Positions 12,601-13,843 of a stretch of 13,843 nucleotides of DNA are shown piece after piece. Under the pieces are notes generated by a model. It searched no databases. It was not told the DNA's origin and worked only from the letters and a program-made list of their open reading frames with translations. The stretch covers positions 6,861 to 20,703 of the forward strand of contig MU646355.1 of assembly GCA_026770585.1 (NCBI GenBank). The letters run 5' to 3'. A program made the translations under genes and the position numbers. Numbering within the stretch: position 1 is the first letter of the stretch; each line of letters begins with the position of its first letter. Origin of the DNA: Baffinella frigidus (lineage: Eukaryota; Cryptophyceae; Cryptomonadales; Baffinellaceae).

Positions 12601-13684
12601 AGTCAGCAGATCTCGCGTGAAGATTGCCGCCACTTCTTGCTGCGCCTCCAACTTCGCCCGCAACTCCAGCACCTTCGGTCAGAGATTAGGGTTAGGTGTT
12701 GGTCAGAGATTAGGTCAGAGATTAGGGTTAGGTGTTGTATAGATTAGGTCAGAGATTAGGGTTAGGTGTTGTAAGGTCAGAGATTAGGGTTAGGTGTTGT
12801 ATGTACATTCAGTTGTACAGTTCGTTTTCTCTTAAGTGGTAGGCACACTCCGTAACGTGTTAGACACACTCCTCGACGTTTTGGGCACACTACTAGTGGT
12901 CGCGTGAAGATTGCCGCCACCTCTTGCTGCGCCTCCAACTTCGCCTTCAACTCCAGGACCTACCGGTTTAGGGTTCAGGGGTAATGGTTTCGAGTTTCGG
13001 GTTTCGGGTTGAGGATGTCGGGTTTTGGGTTTCGGGCTTCGGATTTCAGGTTCCGGATTTCGGGTTTCGAGTTTCGGGCTTCGGGTTTCGGGTTTCTGGC
13101 TTCGGGTTCCAGGTTCCGGGTTTCGGGCTTCAGGTTCGGGGTGTCGTGTTTCAGTTTTCGGGCACAGACTTCGACGGTGTGAGCGTGGCGCGCGCCTTCC
13201 GCCTCAAACAGCGTTTCGTCCTCCCAACTCCTCAAGTGTTGGACACACCCCGTTGCGTTTTGGACACACTCCCAGTAGTCACTATTTGTACGGGAGAGTG
13301 TGTCCAGCACCCCCCCTAGTAGCCAGCAGTTGTACGGGGGGGTCGCCAAGACACACATGGGGGAGTGTTTTGGACACACACGGGGGGAGTGCTGGACACA
13401 CCTCGATGGTGTGAGTGTGGCGCGCGCGCTCCGCCTCAAACAGCGCCTCACCCTCTATCGTTTCGGACACACTCATCGACGTTTTGTACACACTCATATT
13501 AGTCACTATTTATACGGGAGAGTGTGTCCAGCACACTCCCTAGTAGCCACCAGTTGTACGGGGGGATCTCATGTACACACATGGGGGAGTGGGTTGGACA
13601 CACAGGGGGGAGTGTTGGACACACCTCGATGGTGTGGGCGTGGCGGGCGCGCTCCGCTTCAAACAGTGCCTCATCCTCCAACTC
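1..13684 (-). CDS. Split gene for a coiled-coil plus PX-domain protein, 14 exons, partial at both ends
   Basis: The exons join on the minus strand as 13684-13625, 12464-12362, 11037-10973, 10741-10678, 9183-9097, 7806-7667, 7178-7109, 6074-6007, 5693-5601, 5005-4883, 3788-3711, 2644-2556, 1317-1220 and 172-1. This gives 1310 nt and 436 codons with no stop. Exon-end phases (0,1,0,1,1,0,1,0,0,0,0,2,1) each match the next exon start. The order is a charged helical region (about residues 1-100), a low-complexity linker, a second helical stretch ending in LVEMLAQ/VESDLEKESVKRR, the PX domain (about residues 220-350) and an Ala/Asn-rich tail. PX domains bind phosphoinositides and usually bring proteins to endosomal or vacuolar membranes, as in sorting nexins; that role here is inference. 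Exons were found by eye from open frame, splice sites and phase; no transcript or alignment was available. Frames were chosen because they are open, and the 9183-9097 frame was chosen by phase. Further exons must lie beyond both edges. Confidence 0.75.
417..513 (-). pseudogene. Echo of exon 14 start, frameshifted
   Basis: Carries the CCAG|GGCGCCGG border and the EAASDSLALLD-coding part of exon 14, but is about 2 nt shorter before it, so the exon frame meets TGA. A second short copy of the CTCGGC-type end follows, as if part of the echo had been duplicated again. Confidence 0.65.
667..721 (-). pseudogene. Second echo of exon 14 start, without its acceptor
   Basis: Encodes RNLSARAREAASDSLA in the exon-14 frame, but the AG acceptor is lost (AGTGCGCCGG replaces AGGGCGCCGG) and it ends abruptly in ATTTAC. 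A weaker fragment may lie near 879-902. Confidence 0.6.
1028..1113 (-). pseudogene. Echo of exon 13, 3' part with intact donor
   Basis: Encodes RTLVLAHAPSNPENGADDPD then PAGPT and ends at CGACAG|GTAGC, but the 5' part with the acceptor is missing and TAG precedes RTL in frame. It lies downstream of exon 13 across the GAGAGGG tract. Confidence 0.7.
1111..1217. repeat. Purine-rich GAGAGGG tract
   Basis: About 105 bp of nearly pure A/G on the plus strand (GAGAGGG and GAGGGAGG units), lying just inside the donor of exon 13. The transcript therefore carries a CT-rich tract directly after the 5' splice site. Confidence 0.85.
1220..1317 (-). CDS. Exon 13: segment after the PX domain
   Basis: A 98-nt exon (1 nt + 32 codons + 1 nt), acceptor AATCAG|GTTCC and donor CGACAG|GTCCC. 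The peptide FLRIENVRTLVLAHAPSNPE is followed by NGADDPDRAAPT. Its first base completes an Arg codon and its last base starts a Gly codon, in phase with exons 12 and 14. A 5' echo with the same acceptor border is at 1567-1510; a 3' echo with its own CGACAG|GTAGC donor is at 1113-1028. Confidence 0.7.
1372..1505. repeat. GTGTGTCC foldback repeat, copy in intron 12
   Basis: A foldback half, AACACACTGCTAGTAGTCAG to TTGTACGGGGGAGTGTGTCC, is followed by three further about 20-nt units of the form GTGTGTCCARCACNCNNCTA. The same module recurs at 9010-9072, 12470-12560, 12840-12895 and 13240-13620. Confidence 0.7.
1510..1567 (-). pseudogene. Echo of exon 13, 5' part with intact acceptor
   Basis: Encodes FLRIENVRTLVLAHAPS after a CCCAG|GTTCC border almost identical to exon 13, then runs into a GGGGGA tract and GTGTGTCC units with no donor at the homologous place. 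Splicing to it instead of 1317 would lose the exon's 3' half. Confidence 0.7.
1995..2382 (-). pseudogene. Two 3' echoes of exon 12
   Basis: The copy at 2050-1995 keeps EALA... to CGACCG|GTAACA but has a 1-nt insertion; the copy at 2382-2320 is interrupted by a CT microsatellite and ends CGACCG|GTCTCC. Both keep a usable-looking donor at the homologous position, and both continue into the same GGGTGGGGGCGCTTGC sequence on the 5' side, so they are copies of each other. Confidence 0.65.
2449..2537. repeat. Perfect (TTTAGGG)12 array
   Basis: Twelve exact TTTAGGG heptamers (2454-2537) plus a partial one, G-rich on the plus strand, between an exon-12 echo and the donor of exon 12. TTTAGGG is the plant/algal-type telomere unit; exons continue on both sides, so this array is interstitial. 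Confidence 0.92.
2556..2644 (-). CDS. Exon 12: C-terminal helices of the PX domain
   Basis: An 89-nt exon (29 codons + 2 nt), acceptor AACCAG|GTGG and donor GACCG|GTTCCC. The peptide VARGYLRALLLIVEALASQP is followed by LRSFLDLDD. 'YL-x2-LL ... LRSFL' is the usual end of a PX domain (compare YLxxLLxxPxxxxSxxLxxFL). Seven copies of this exon surround or include it. It alone combines an acceptor, an open frame and the ACCG|GT donor, and its 2-nt overhang fits the 1-nt start of exon 13. Confidence 0.75.
2645..3710 (-). other. Intron 11 (GT-AG, 1066 nt)
   Basis: Contains TTTGTGG units (about 2710-2745), four echoes of exon 12 (2801-2879, 2998-3082, 3191-3259, 3322-3377), TTTGGTG units (3400-3427), a 3' echo of exon 11 (3428-3452) and degenerate TTTAGGG-like sequence to 3710. 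The sequence CGTTCCAACGTCAG(G/T)TAT occurs three times (near 2652, 2684 and 2887), showing that exon 12 was copied together with its upstream intron border. Confidence 0.6.
2801..3377 (-). pseudogene. Four 5' echoes of exon 12
   Basis: Copies at 2879-2801, 3082-2998, 3259-3191 and 3377-3322 each begin with a VARGYLR-coding border; three keep AG|GTGG and one reads AAG|TGG. The first ends in a stop after FLDL, the second has an in-frame stop and a 6-nt insertion, the third stops after LRS, and the last runs out after IVEA. None has the ACCG|GT donor of exon 12, so all look non-functional. Confidence 0.75.
3711..3788 (-). CDS. Exon 11: basic loop of the PX domain
   Basis: A 78-nt, phase 0-0 exon, acceptor CAAACAG|GCGG and donor TCCAAG|GTCTCA. 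The peptide is AVALVKEKRRATLGRTSDET then VVRRSK. In PX domains the loop after the proline motif is followed by a helix with a basic pair before 'L-x2-YL'; VVRRSK before VARGYL of the next exon fits. Echoes lie at 4311-4262 (no stop in the copied part), 4018-3982 (11-nt deletion) and 3452-3428 (3' part only). Confidence 0.7.
4077..4183. repeat. (TA)n microsatellite
   Basis: About 105 bp of alternating T/A with a few C and G interruptions, including an uninterrupted TA run near 4121-4168. It sits inside an exon-11 echo duplication: both sides carry GGGTTTAGGGATNGAAAAACGGAAGG-like text. Confidence 0.9.
4588..4678 (-). pseudogene. Echo of exon 10, 3' part with a GT donor
   Basis: Encodes ILIKRFSHLLALHEVLCKEL then PLYANALPKE and ends AAAGAG|GTACAA. 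It lacks VTLDADSRGNW and any AG acceptor at the homologous border. It is the best-kept echo in the window, with an open frame through the PX core and two conservative substitutions (M to I, A to V). An upstream cryptic acceptor could make it an alternative exon. Confidence 0.7.
4751..4869. repeat. (TCTAGGG)17 array
   Basis: Seventeen units of TCTAGGG, three of them TCTGGGG, directly beside the GC donor of exon 10. It is a single-base variant of the TTTAGGG unit, homogenised within this array. Confidence 0.92.
4883..5005 (-). CDS. Exon 10: core of the PX domain (KRFS...LHEAL...LPKE)
   Basis: A 123-nt, phase 0-0 exon of 41 codons, acceptor GCACGCAG|GTCACG and donor AAAGAG|GCACGC (GC-AG). The peptide has VTLDADSRGNW, then ILMKRFSHLLALHEALCKEL, then PLYANALPKE. 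W-x3-KRFS-x4-LH-x2-L-x8-LP-K is the diagnostic PX pattern; KRF stands where the 3-phosphoinositide-contacting Arg and aromatic residue sit in families such as p40phox and Vam7. The proline loop is shortened to LPKE rather than a PPxK form. Three echoes exist (5198-5136, 5425-5351, 4678-4588), the last with a GT donor instead of GC. Confidence 0.8.
5006..5600 (-). other. Intron 9 (GT-AG, 595 nt) with a CA-rich satellite
   Basis: Three diverged units of a roughly 90-100-bp sequence (about 5040-5122, 5225-5352, 5470-5575) share GTCAGCATC, GCGTGACCTG, GTAAAYACACAC and ACACGTGTTG. They alternate with exon-10 echoes. The GCGTGACCT in each unit equals the exon-10 acceptor border read on the other strand (AGGTCACGC). 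Confidence 0.6.
5136..5425 (-). pseudogene. Two 5' echoes of exon 10
   Basis: 5198-5136 has a perfect CTCAG|GTCACG border and encodes VTLDADSRGNWILMKRFSHL before breaking off. 5425-5351 has ACCAG|GTCACG but a 4-nt deletion that brings TGA into frame. Both lie between exons 9 and 10 and lack the LPKE end and donor. Confidence 0.72.
5601..5693 (-). CDS. Exon 9: N-terminal part of the PX domain
   Basis: A 93-nt, phase 0-0 exon, acceptor CCGGCAG|GCGG and donor ATCGAG|GTACAA. The peptide AVTLSAHPHLLPSVEVGETL is followed by QDSGVTHYAIE. A hydrophobic strand followed by 'HYxIE' before the next exon's VTLDAD and W matches the first strands of PX domains, where a Tyr-rich strand precedes the basic RRYS-like motif. 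It is one of the few exons with no clear echo, apart from the shared start VTL with exon 10. Confidence 0.75.
5694..6006 (-). other. Intron 8 (GT-AG, 313 nt)
   Basis: Contains a TTTGGTG array (5739-5787), an echo of the last 19 nt of exon 8 with its donor (5888-5870) and a G-rich block GGGGGTGGGGGAAAGGGGG (about 5974-6003) next to the exon-8 donor. Confidence 0.6.
5739..5787. repeat. (TTTGGTG)6-7 array
   Basis: Tandem TTTGGTG heptamers, the same variant as at 3400-3427 and 10743-10800. Confidence 0.88.
6007..6074 (-). CDS. Exon 8: segment just before the PX domain
   Basis: A 68-nt exon (2 nt + 22 codons), acceptor GGCACAG|GGGAG and donor CTCTCG|GTACCC. The peptide is ECPDVFARAGLKHLAPWPAW then LS. 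Its family role is unknown to me. A close copy of the 5' part lies at 6275-6226 (ECPDVFARAGLKHL kept, then diverging). The last 19 nt are echoed, with donor TCG|GTGCC, at 5888-5870. Phase agrees on both sides. Confidence 0.65.
6226..6275 (-). pseudogene. Echo of exon 8, 5' part
   Basis: Has the GGCACAG|GGGAG border and encodes ECPDVFARAGLKHLTPW, then diverges before the donor. About 48 nt upstream of the border in both copies reads TTAGGGTG(C/T)A-type sequence, so exon and intron border were copied together. Confidence 0.7.
6543..6603. repeat. (TTGAGGG)8-9 array
   Basis: Tandem TTGAGGG heptamers, a further TTTAGGG variant confined to this stretch. Confidence 0.9.
6725..6912. repeat. (TGTAGGG)~26 array with higher-order structure
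   Basis: About 188 bp of TGTAGGG heptamers. TGCAGGG, TGTAGAG and TGTAAGG/TATAGGG variants recur at intervals of several units, indicating that blocks of several heptamers were duplicated together. On the minus strand it gives long false frames of (YTLHPTP)n. Confidence 0.92.
7109..7178 (-). CDS. Exon 7: charged helical segment before the PX domain
   Basis: A 70-nt exon (23 codons + 1 nt), acceptor CCCCAG|GTTG and donor TGCG|GTACAG. The peptide VESDLEKESVKRRGAEARLR, then DAC, follows LVEMLAQ of exon 6 in phase 0 and looks like a continued helix or coiled coil. The final G joins the GG of exon 8 to make a Gly codon. Its 3' end is echoed at 6956-6923 and 6406-6393, both keeping the GCG|GTAT donor. 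Confidence 0.7.
7179..7666 (-). other. Intron 6 (GC-AG, 488 nt)
   Basis: Near the acceptor it holds a TTTCAAGG array (7229-7266) on the plus strand. At about 7300 the strand bias flips, and the rest is C-rich CCCTAAACCC-like sequence (7310-7650) with an echo of the end of exon 6 (7453-7434, CTCAG|GCGAGT). CATTTCCACGA plus CACTCGCCTGAG occurs twice, showing that the GC donor was copied. Confidence 0.6.
7667..7806 (-). CDS. Exon 6: Arg/Ser/Gly-rich linker leading into a helix
   Basis: A 140-nt exon (2 nt + 46 codons), acceptor CGTACAG|GGGTG and donor GCTCAG|GCGAGT (GC-AG). The peptide has VLGSATDPRRDIGNSVIGSA, then DRRTRSLGGGGGVGGV, then QARLVEMLAQ. Splitting it at the internal GGTCCC, with a short G-rich intron, would break the phase, so I read through. 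Two copies of the first part lie at 8009-7934 and 8419-8342; a copy of the last part with the same GC donor lies at 7453-7434. The poly-Gly stretch coincides with a run of C on the plus strand and may vary in length. Confidence 0.65.
7934..8419 (-). pseudogene. Two 5' echoes of exon 6
   Basis: 8009-7934 has GACACAG|GGGTG and encodes VLGSATDPRRDIGNSIIGSA then DRRTRSLGG before losing similarity. 8419-8342 has GCACAG|AGGTG, encodes VLGSAINPRRDIGTSIIGSA and then has 2 extra nt that shift the frame. Neither keeps the QARLVEMLAQ end. The GCGCTCCCAATAA core (minus strand IIGSA) is nearly unchanged in all three copies. Confidence 0.72.
8046..8185. mobile_element. 140-bp foldback MITE-like element, copy 1
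   Basis: Terminal inverted repeats TTATCCGGGGAAACCTATTT and onward match for 39 bp without mismatch, then CGAAAATTA against CCTTTTAAT-type sequence with a few mismatches. The 4-bp direct repeat AGAC flanks it (8042-8045, 8186-8189), as expected of a target-site duplication. There is no coding capacity; the loop is AT-rich. The inner part (GGCAACGAAAATTA...GTGTAGTAAT) is shared with the copies at 9348 and 9839. Confidence 0.85.
8284..8727. repeat. AAGTTGAC foldback repeat, two copies
   Basis: At about 8282-8318 and 8684-8727 the pattern is AAGTTGACATGCTG, about 10 variable nt, GGTA(C/T)AAATCC, GTCAACTTT. AAGTTGAC pairs with GTCAACTT. A half copy (ACGTTGACATGCTG) is at 8659-8672. The upstream text GCTCTGC(C/T)TCAC(T/G)CGGG also recurs (8191 and 8627), so the whole unit of about 110-130 bp was duplicated. 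Confidence 0.7.
8558..8616. repeat. (TTTAGGG)~8 array
   Basis: Seven exact TTTAGGG heptamers (8563-8611) with partial units on both sides, in intron 5; G-rich on the plus strand like the array at 2449. Confidence 0.9.
8746..8850. other. Three consecutive perfect hairpins
   Basis: Stem GGGCTCAC (8746-8753) pairs with 8761-8768 over a 7-nt loop; CTACACCA (8798-8805) pairs with 8813-8820 over a 7-nt loop; TGTCAGC (8834-8840) pairs with 8844-8850 over a 3-nt loop. The region lacks the heptamer repeats of its surroundings. It could be part of a structured RNA or an old foldback insertion; I do not recognise a known RNA family. Confidence 0.55.
8889..9003 (-). pseudogene. Two 3' echoes of exon 5
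   Basis: 9003-8950 keeps the YTLGSSRARNRSLS-coding part and the donor TTTCAG|GTCAGC exactly as in exon 5. 8930-8889 keeps only the end, with TTTTCAG|GCCAGC, a GC version of the donor. Both lie in intron 5 directly after exon 5. Confidence 0.62.
9097..9183 (-). CDS. Exon 5: Ser/Thr/Pro- and Arg-rich linker
   Basis: An 87-nt exon, acceptor TTCGCAG|GATC and donor TTTCAG|GTCAGC. All three frames are open. I choose the one that fits the neighbours: SPVSGTPATPGTARYTLGSS then RARNRNLS, with split Gly codons at both ends. The copies at 9547-9480 and 9319-9255 keep similar SGxPATPxT peptides in this frame. The alternative frame (ITGVWDSRDARDR...) has well-ended codons but would break the reading phase. 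This is the least certain internal exon. Confidence 0.55.
9255..9650 (-). pseudogene. Degenerate echoes of exon 5
   Basis: Echoes begin at 9319 (CGCAG|GATTGCG) and 9547 (CGCAG|GGTCGCC); weaker ones are near 9633 and 9452. In the frame used for exon 5 they read LRVSGTPATPATDHENT, SPVSGKPATPGTNHENT and DTPATPVTDPETP. The PATP core is kept although sequence after it diverges into ACCACGAAAACACG. No donor matches exon 5. Confidence 0.6.
9348..9409. mobile_element. MITE-like element, copy 2 (core only)
   Basis: CAACGAAAATTACTACACA, then ATGCTGTATTATTACTAGTA, then TTGTGTGGTAAT. It aligns with the core and loop of the 8046 element (ATGCTTTAATATTACTAATA...TTGTGTAGTAAT). The long outer arms are absent. 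It interrupts an exon-5 echo; GCGTTTCAG-like sequence lies on both sides (9330-9340 and 9412-9420). Confidence 0.7.
9785..9838. repeat. ATGCATATTGTAGGCT direct repeats
   Basis: Three copies of (AC)ATGCATATTGTAGGCT in a row after an ATGTATATAC-rich tract (9718-9784); the last leads directly into the foldback element at 9839. Confidence 0.8.
9839..9971. mobile_element. Foldback MITE-like element, copy 3
   Basis: Outer arms CTCCANANAAGTATTAATTAATTGC (25 nt, 2 mismatches) enclose the inner arms CAACGAAA..ACTACAC / GTGTAGT..TTTCGTTG. The inner part matches the elements at 8046 and 9348, but the outer arms differ completely from those at 8046. Total about 133 bp, AT-rich, no coding capacity. Confidence 0.8.
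10078..10246. repeat. CCCGAAA / CCCGAGA heptamer array
   Basis: About 24 heptamers, first mostly ACCCGAA then ACCCGAG. C-rich on the plus strand, so the polarity is opposite to most other arrays. It changes abruptly to a G-rich hexamer array at 10247. Confidence 0.9.
10247..10346. repeat. GGGGTT hexamer arrays
   Basis: Two runs of TTGGGG (10247-10290 and about 10312-10346), the same word as the ciliate telomere unit, next to a C-rich array on the same strand. This C-to-G switch could form a large imperfect foldback (CCCGAGA against GGGGTT is only partly complementary). Confidence 0.88.
10365..10520 (-). pseudogene. Echo of exon 4, split by intron-like sequence
   Basis: The 5' piece (10520-10499) has GACAG|GCGGCGCT and encodes AALSQSR. 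The 3' piece (10411-10365) encodes AGLQNLKRHANVPG and ends CAGGAG|GTGACA. Between them (about 10418-10498) lies CCCGCC..ATAAACCCTACACCCC plus GCAGATTAGAACGTGACTCA, which matches intron 2 near 12040-11985 in the opposite orientation. Confidence 0.65.
10678..10741 (-). CDS. Exon 4: helical segment AALAQSRAGLQNLKRHAN
   Basis: A 64-nt exon (21 codons + 1 nt), acceptor CAACAG|GCGG and donor CCAGGAG|GTGTGT. The peptide AALAQSRAGLQNLKRHANAPG continues the helical region of exon 3 and ends in a Pro/Gly break. A second copy is split: its 5' part is at 10520-10499 and its 3' part at 10411-10365, separated by intron-like sequence that also occurs, inverted, near 12040-11985. The donor begins GTGTGTGTCC, the same word as the dispersed foldback repeat seen in other introns. 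Confidence 0.7.
10742..10972 (-). other. Intron 3 (GC-AG, 231 nt), the shortest
   Basis: Filled by TTTGGTG units (10743-10800, 10835-10862) and GGGTTTCGG units, plus a 12-nt echo of the end of exon 3 with a GC border (10900-10889). No gene is seen. Confidence 0.6.
10973..11037 (-). CDS. Exon 3: coiled-coil segment with a GC donor
   Basis: A 65-nt exon (2 nt + 21 codons). The acceptor is CAACAG followed by C, unlike most acceptors here, which precede G. The donor is CTCGAG|GCAAGC, a GC-AG intron. The first two bases complete an Ala codon with the last base of the previous exon. The peptide is GHAALLEEQLVSSNTRVLALE, typical of a coiled coil (LLEEQL, RVLALE). A 12-nt echo of its end with a similar GC border (CTCGAG|GCAGCT) lies at 10900-10889, and shorter look-alikes occur near 11208-11222 and 11668-11685. 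Confidence 0.68.
11058..11122. repeat. (TTTTGGG)9 array
   Basis: Nine or so tandem TTTTGGG heptamers beside the acceptor of exon 3. On the minus strand this places a CCCAAAA tract directly upstream of the 3' splice site. Confidence 0.9.
11282..11384. repeat. AT-rich foldback, 11-bp perfect arms
   Basis: AAGAAAATGGA (11282-11292) pairs with TCCATTTTCTT (11374-11384). Inside are smaller palindromes (CCTAT..ATAGG at 11295-11310, TTAGGGCCCTAA at 11329-11340). The right arm runs straight into an exon-2 echo donor (GAG|GTTGG). Possibly an old insertion; no target duplication is clear. Confidence 0.5.
11390..12175 (-). pseudogene. Four 3' echoes of exon 2
   Basis: 12175-12089 (AKVEAQQEVAAIFTRELSGV...APMS), 11895-11807 (AKLEAQQEV...RTPMS), 11553-11518 (ELSGVPGSSRAPMS) and 11412-11390 (remnant). 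The first two keep the donor CATGTCAG|GTTGG, the third has CATGTCAG|GTC, the last ATGTGAG|GTTGG. All lack the VLELK start. They shorten and diverge with distance from the real exon. Confidence 0.75.
12362..12464 (-). CDS. Exon 2: coiled-coil segment with a Ser/Pro-rich end
   Basis: A 103-nt exon (34 codons + 1 nt), acceptor GTAG|GTCC and donor TGTCAG|GTTGG. The peptide begins VLELKAKLEAQQEVAAIFTR, a clear amphipathic helix, and ends ELSGVPGSSRAPMS. Six echoes of this exon surround it (12959-12900, 12672-12612, 12175-12089, 11895-11807, 11553-11518, 11412-11390). Only this copy has both an acceptor and a donor with an open frame between. The downstream echoes keep the donor half and the upstream ones the acceptor half, as expected if duplication tracts started inside the exon. 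Confidence 0.72.
12612..12959 (-). pseudogene. Two 5' echoes of exon 2
   Basis: 12959-12900 has GGTAG|GTCC and encodes VLELKAKLEAQQEVAAIFTR before breaking off. 12672-12612 has CGAAG|GTGC and encodes VLELRAKLEAQQEVAAIFTR then D. Neither reaches the LSGVPG end or a donor at the homologous place. Both breaks fall at the same codon (TTCACGCGA). Confidence 0.72.
12677..12800. repeat. GGTCAGAGATTAGGGTTAGGTGTT minisatellite
   Basis: Four to five diverged units, some as the short form AGATTAGGTC. Each contains TTAGGGTTAGG, so this looks like a longer unit seeded from a telomere-like word. Confidence 0.8.
12985..13135. repeat. TTTCGGG heptamer array, degenerate
   Basis: About 20 units of (T/C)TTCGGG with frequent TTC/CAGG and GTTCC changes. 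It gives long false frames on both strands. Confidence 0.85.
13170..13455 (-). pseudogene. Two echoes of exon 1 in a tandem unit
   Basis: 13455-13402 encodes GEALFEAERARHTHTIE and keeps the donor GAG|GTGTGTCC, but its acceptor end is replaced by TCCGAAACGATAG. 13230-13170 keeps TTGAG|GAGTTGG but has one extra G (frameshift) and ends GTCGAA|GTCTG. With exon 1 they repeat about every 225-235 bp, including the GTGTGTCC module between them. Confidence 0.72.
13240..13620. repeat. GTGTGTCC foldback repeat, densest cluster
   Basis: Modules at about 13238-13300, 13310-13400, 13470-13530 and 13545-13622. In each, GGACACACTC is followed by a spacer with AGTAGTCA and TTGTAC or TATAC, then GGGAGAGTGTGTCC. 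The arms pair with a 2-nt bulge. On the transcribed strand the module begins GTGTGTCC, which is also the first eight bases of intron 1. Confidence 0.72.
13625..13684 (-). CDS. Exon 1 of the visible gene: coiled-coil segment
   Basis: A 60-nt, phase 0-0 exon between acceptor CTACAG and donor GAG|GTGTGT. It encodes ELEDEALFEAERARHAHTIE, rich in Glu, Arg, Ala and Leu with hydrophobic spacing like a coiled coil, and it leads in frame into the next exon (VLELKAKLEAQQE). Two degraded copies lie downstream at 13455-13402 and 13230-13170, in a roughly 225-bp tandem exon/intron unit. This copy is chosen because it alone has an intact acceptor, an unbroken frame and a donor. Earlier exons must lie beyond the right edge. 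Confidence 0.7.
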
Positions 13685-13843
13685 CTGTAGCGGGTTTGAG
13701 GGTTAGGGTTTAGGGTCTGCGGTCTGTGGTTTAGGGTTTGGGGTTTGAGGTTTGGGGTTTGGGGGTTAATCTTTTTGGGGGGTTTAGGGGTTCCGGGTAG
13801 GGTAGGGTAGGGTAGGGTAGGGTAGGGTAGGGTAGGGTAGGGT
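13685..13843 (-). repeat. Intron upstream of exon 1: GGGTTTNG and (TAGGG)n
   Basis: Degenerate GGTTTGGGG/GGTTTAGGG units, then about ten TAGGG pentamers (13796-13843) running to the edge. The pentamer is a shortened form of the heptamer. The acceptor CTACAG at 13690-13685 marks this as intron. Confidence 0.8.

Larger units (their letters stand above)
12465..13624 (-). other. Intron 1 of the visible part (GT-AG, 1160 nt)
   Basis: Contains several GTGTGTCC foldback units, two 5' echoes of exon 2 (12959-12900, 12672-12612), a GGTCAGAGATTAGGGTTAGG minisatellite (12677-12800), TTTCGGG units (12985-13135) and two echoes of exon 1 (13455-13402, 13230-13170). Confidence 0.6.

Noticed and set aside
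4900-13700. CRISPR-like array, from the regular copies of exon fragments and repeats
   Set aside because: Repeat lengths vary, spacers are not uniform, copies are exon-derived and the setting is eukaryotic.

Overview
The window looks like nuclear DNA of a eukaryotic microbe, most likely a unicellular alga or related protist. The reasons are TTTAGGG-type repeats in many variants, short exons ending in C/G-rich codons, and introns bounded by GT-AG or GC-AG. A cryptophyte, haptophyte or dinoflagellate would fit, but the sequence does not settle which. No prokaryotic gene, tRNA or rRNA was recognised. Nearly all long open frames, on both strands, are by-products of heptamer repeats.

The main content is one intron-rich gene on the minus strand, running right to left and open at both window edges. 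I rebuilt 14 exons by eye: 13684-13625, 12464-12362, 11037-10973, 10741-10678, 9183-9097, 7806-7667, 7178-7109, 6074-6007, 5693-5601, 5005-4883, 3788-3711, 2644-2556, 1317-1220 and 172-1. They total 1310 nt (436 codons plus 2 nt). All 13 junctions join in a compatible phase without a stop. Ten introns are GT-AG and three are GC-AG. The product starts with a charged, coiled-coil-like region. A Ser/Thr/Pro/Arg/Gly-rich linker follows, then a PX (phox homology) phosphoinositide-binding domain split over about four exons, then a tail with an AENVG repeat. Neither start nor stop codon is in the window.

The introns (231-1494 nt) fill about nine tenths of the window. Each holds simple arrays, usually with its own version of the heptamer: TTTAGGG, TCTAGGG, TGTAGGG, TTGAGGG, TTTTGGG, TTTCGGG, TTTGTGG or TTTGGTG. 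Between the arrays lie partial, same-strand copies of the neighbouring exon, here called 'exon echoes'. Nearly every exon has one to six. They are usually truncated, frameshifted or stopped, but often keep one real splice border. Such an exon-seeded intron structure is the most unusual feature of the window.

Other elements are a family of three foldback MITE-like insertions (8046-8185, 9348-9409, 9839-9971), a dispersed GTGTGTCC foldback repeat that coincides with some 5' splice sites, three hairpins in a row at 8746-8850, a 45-bp foldback repeat at 8.28 and 8.69 kb, and an AACGTTATAAC minisatellite in the last intron.
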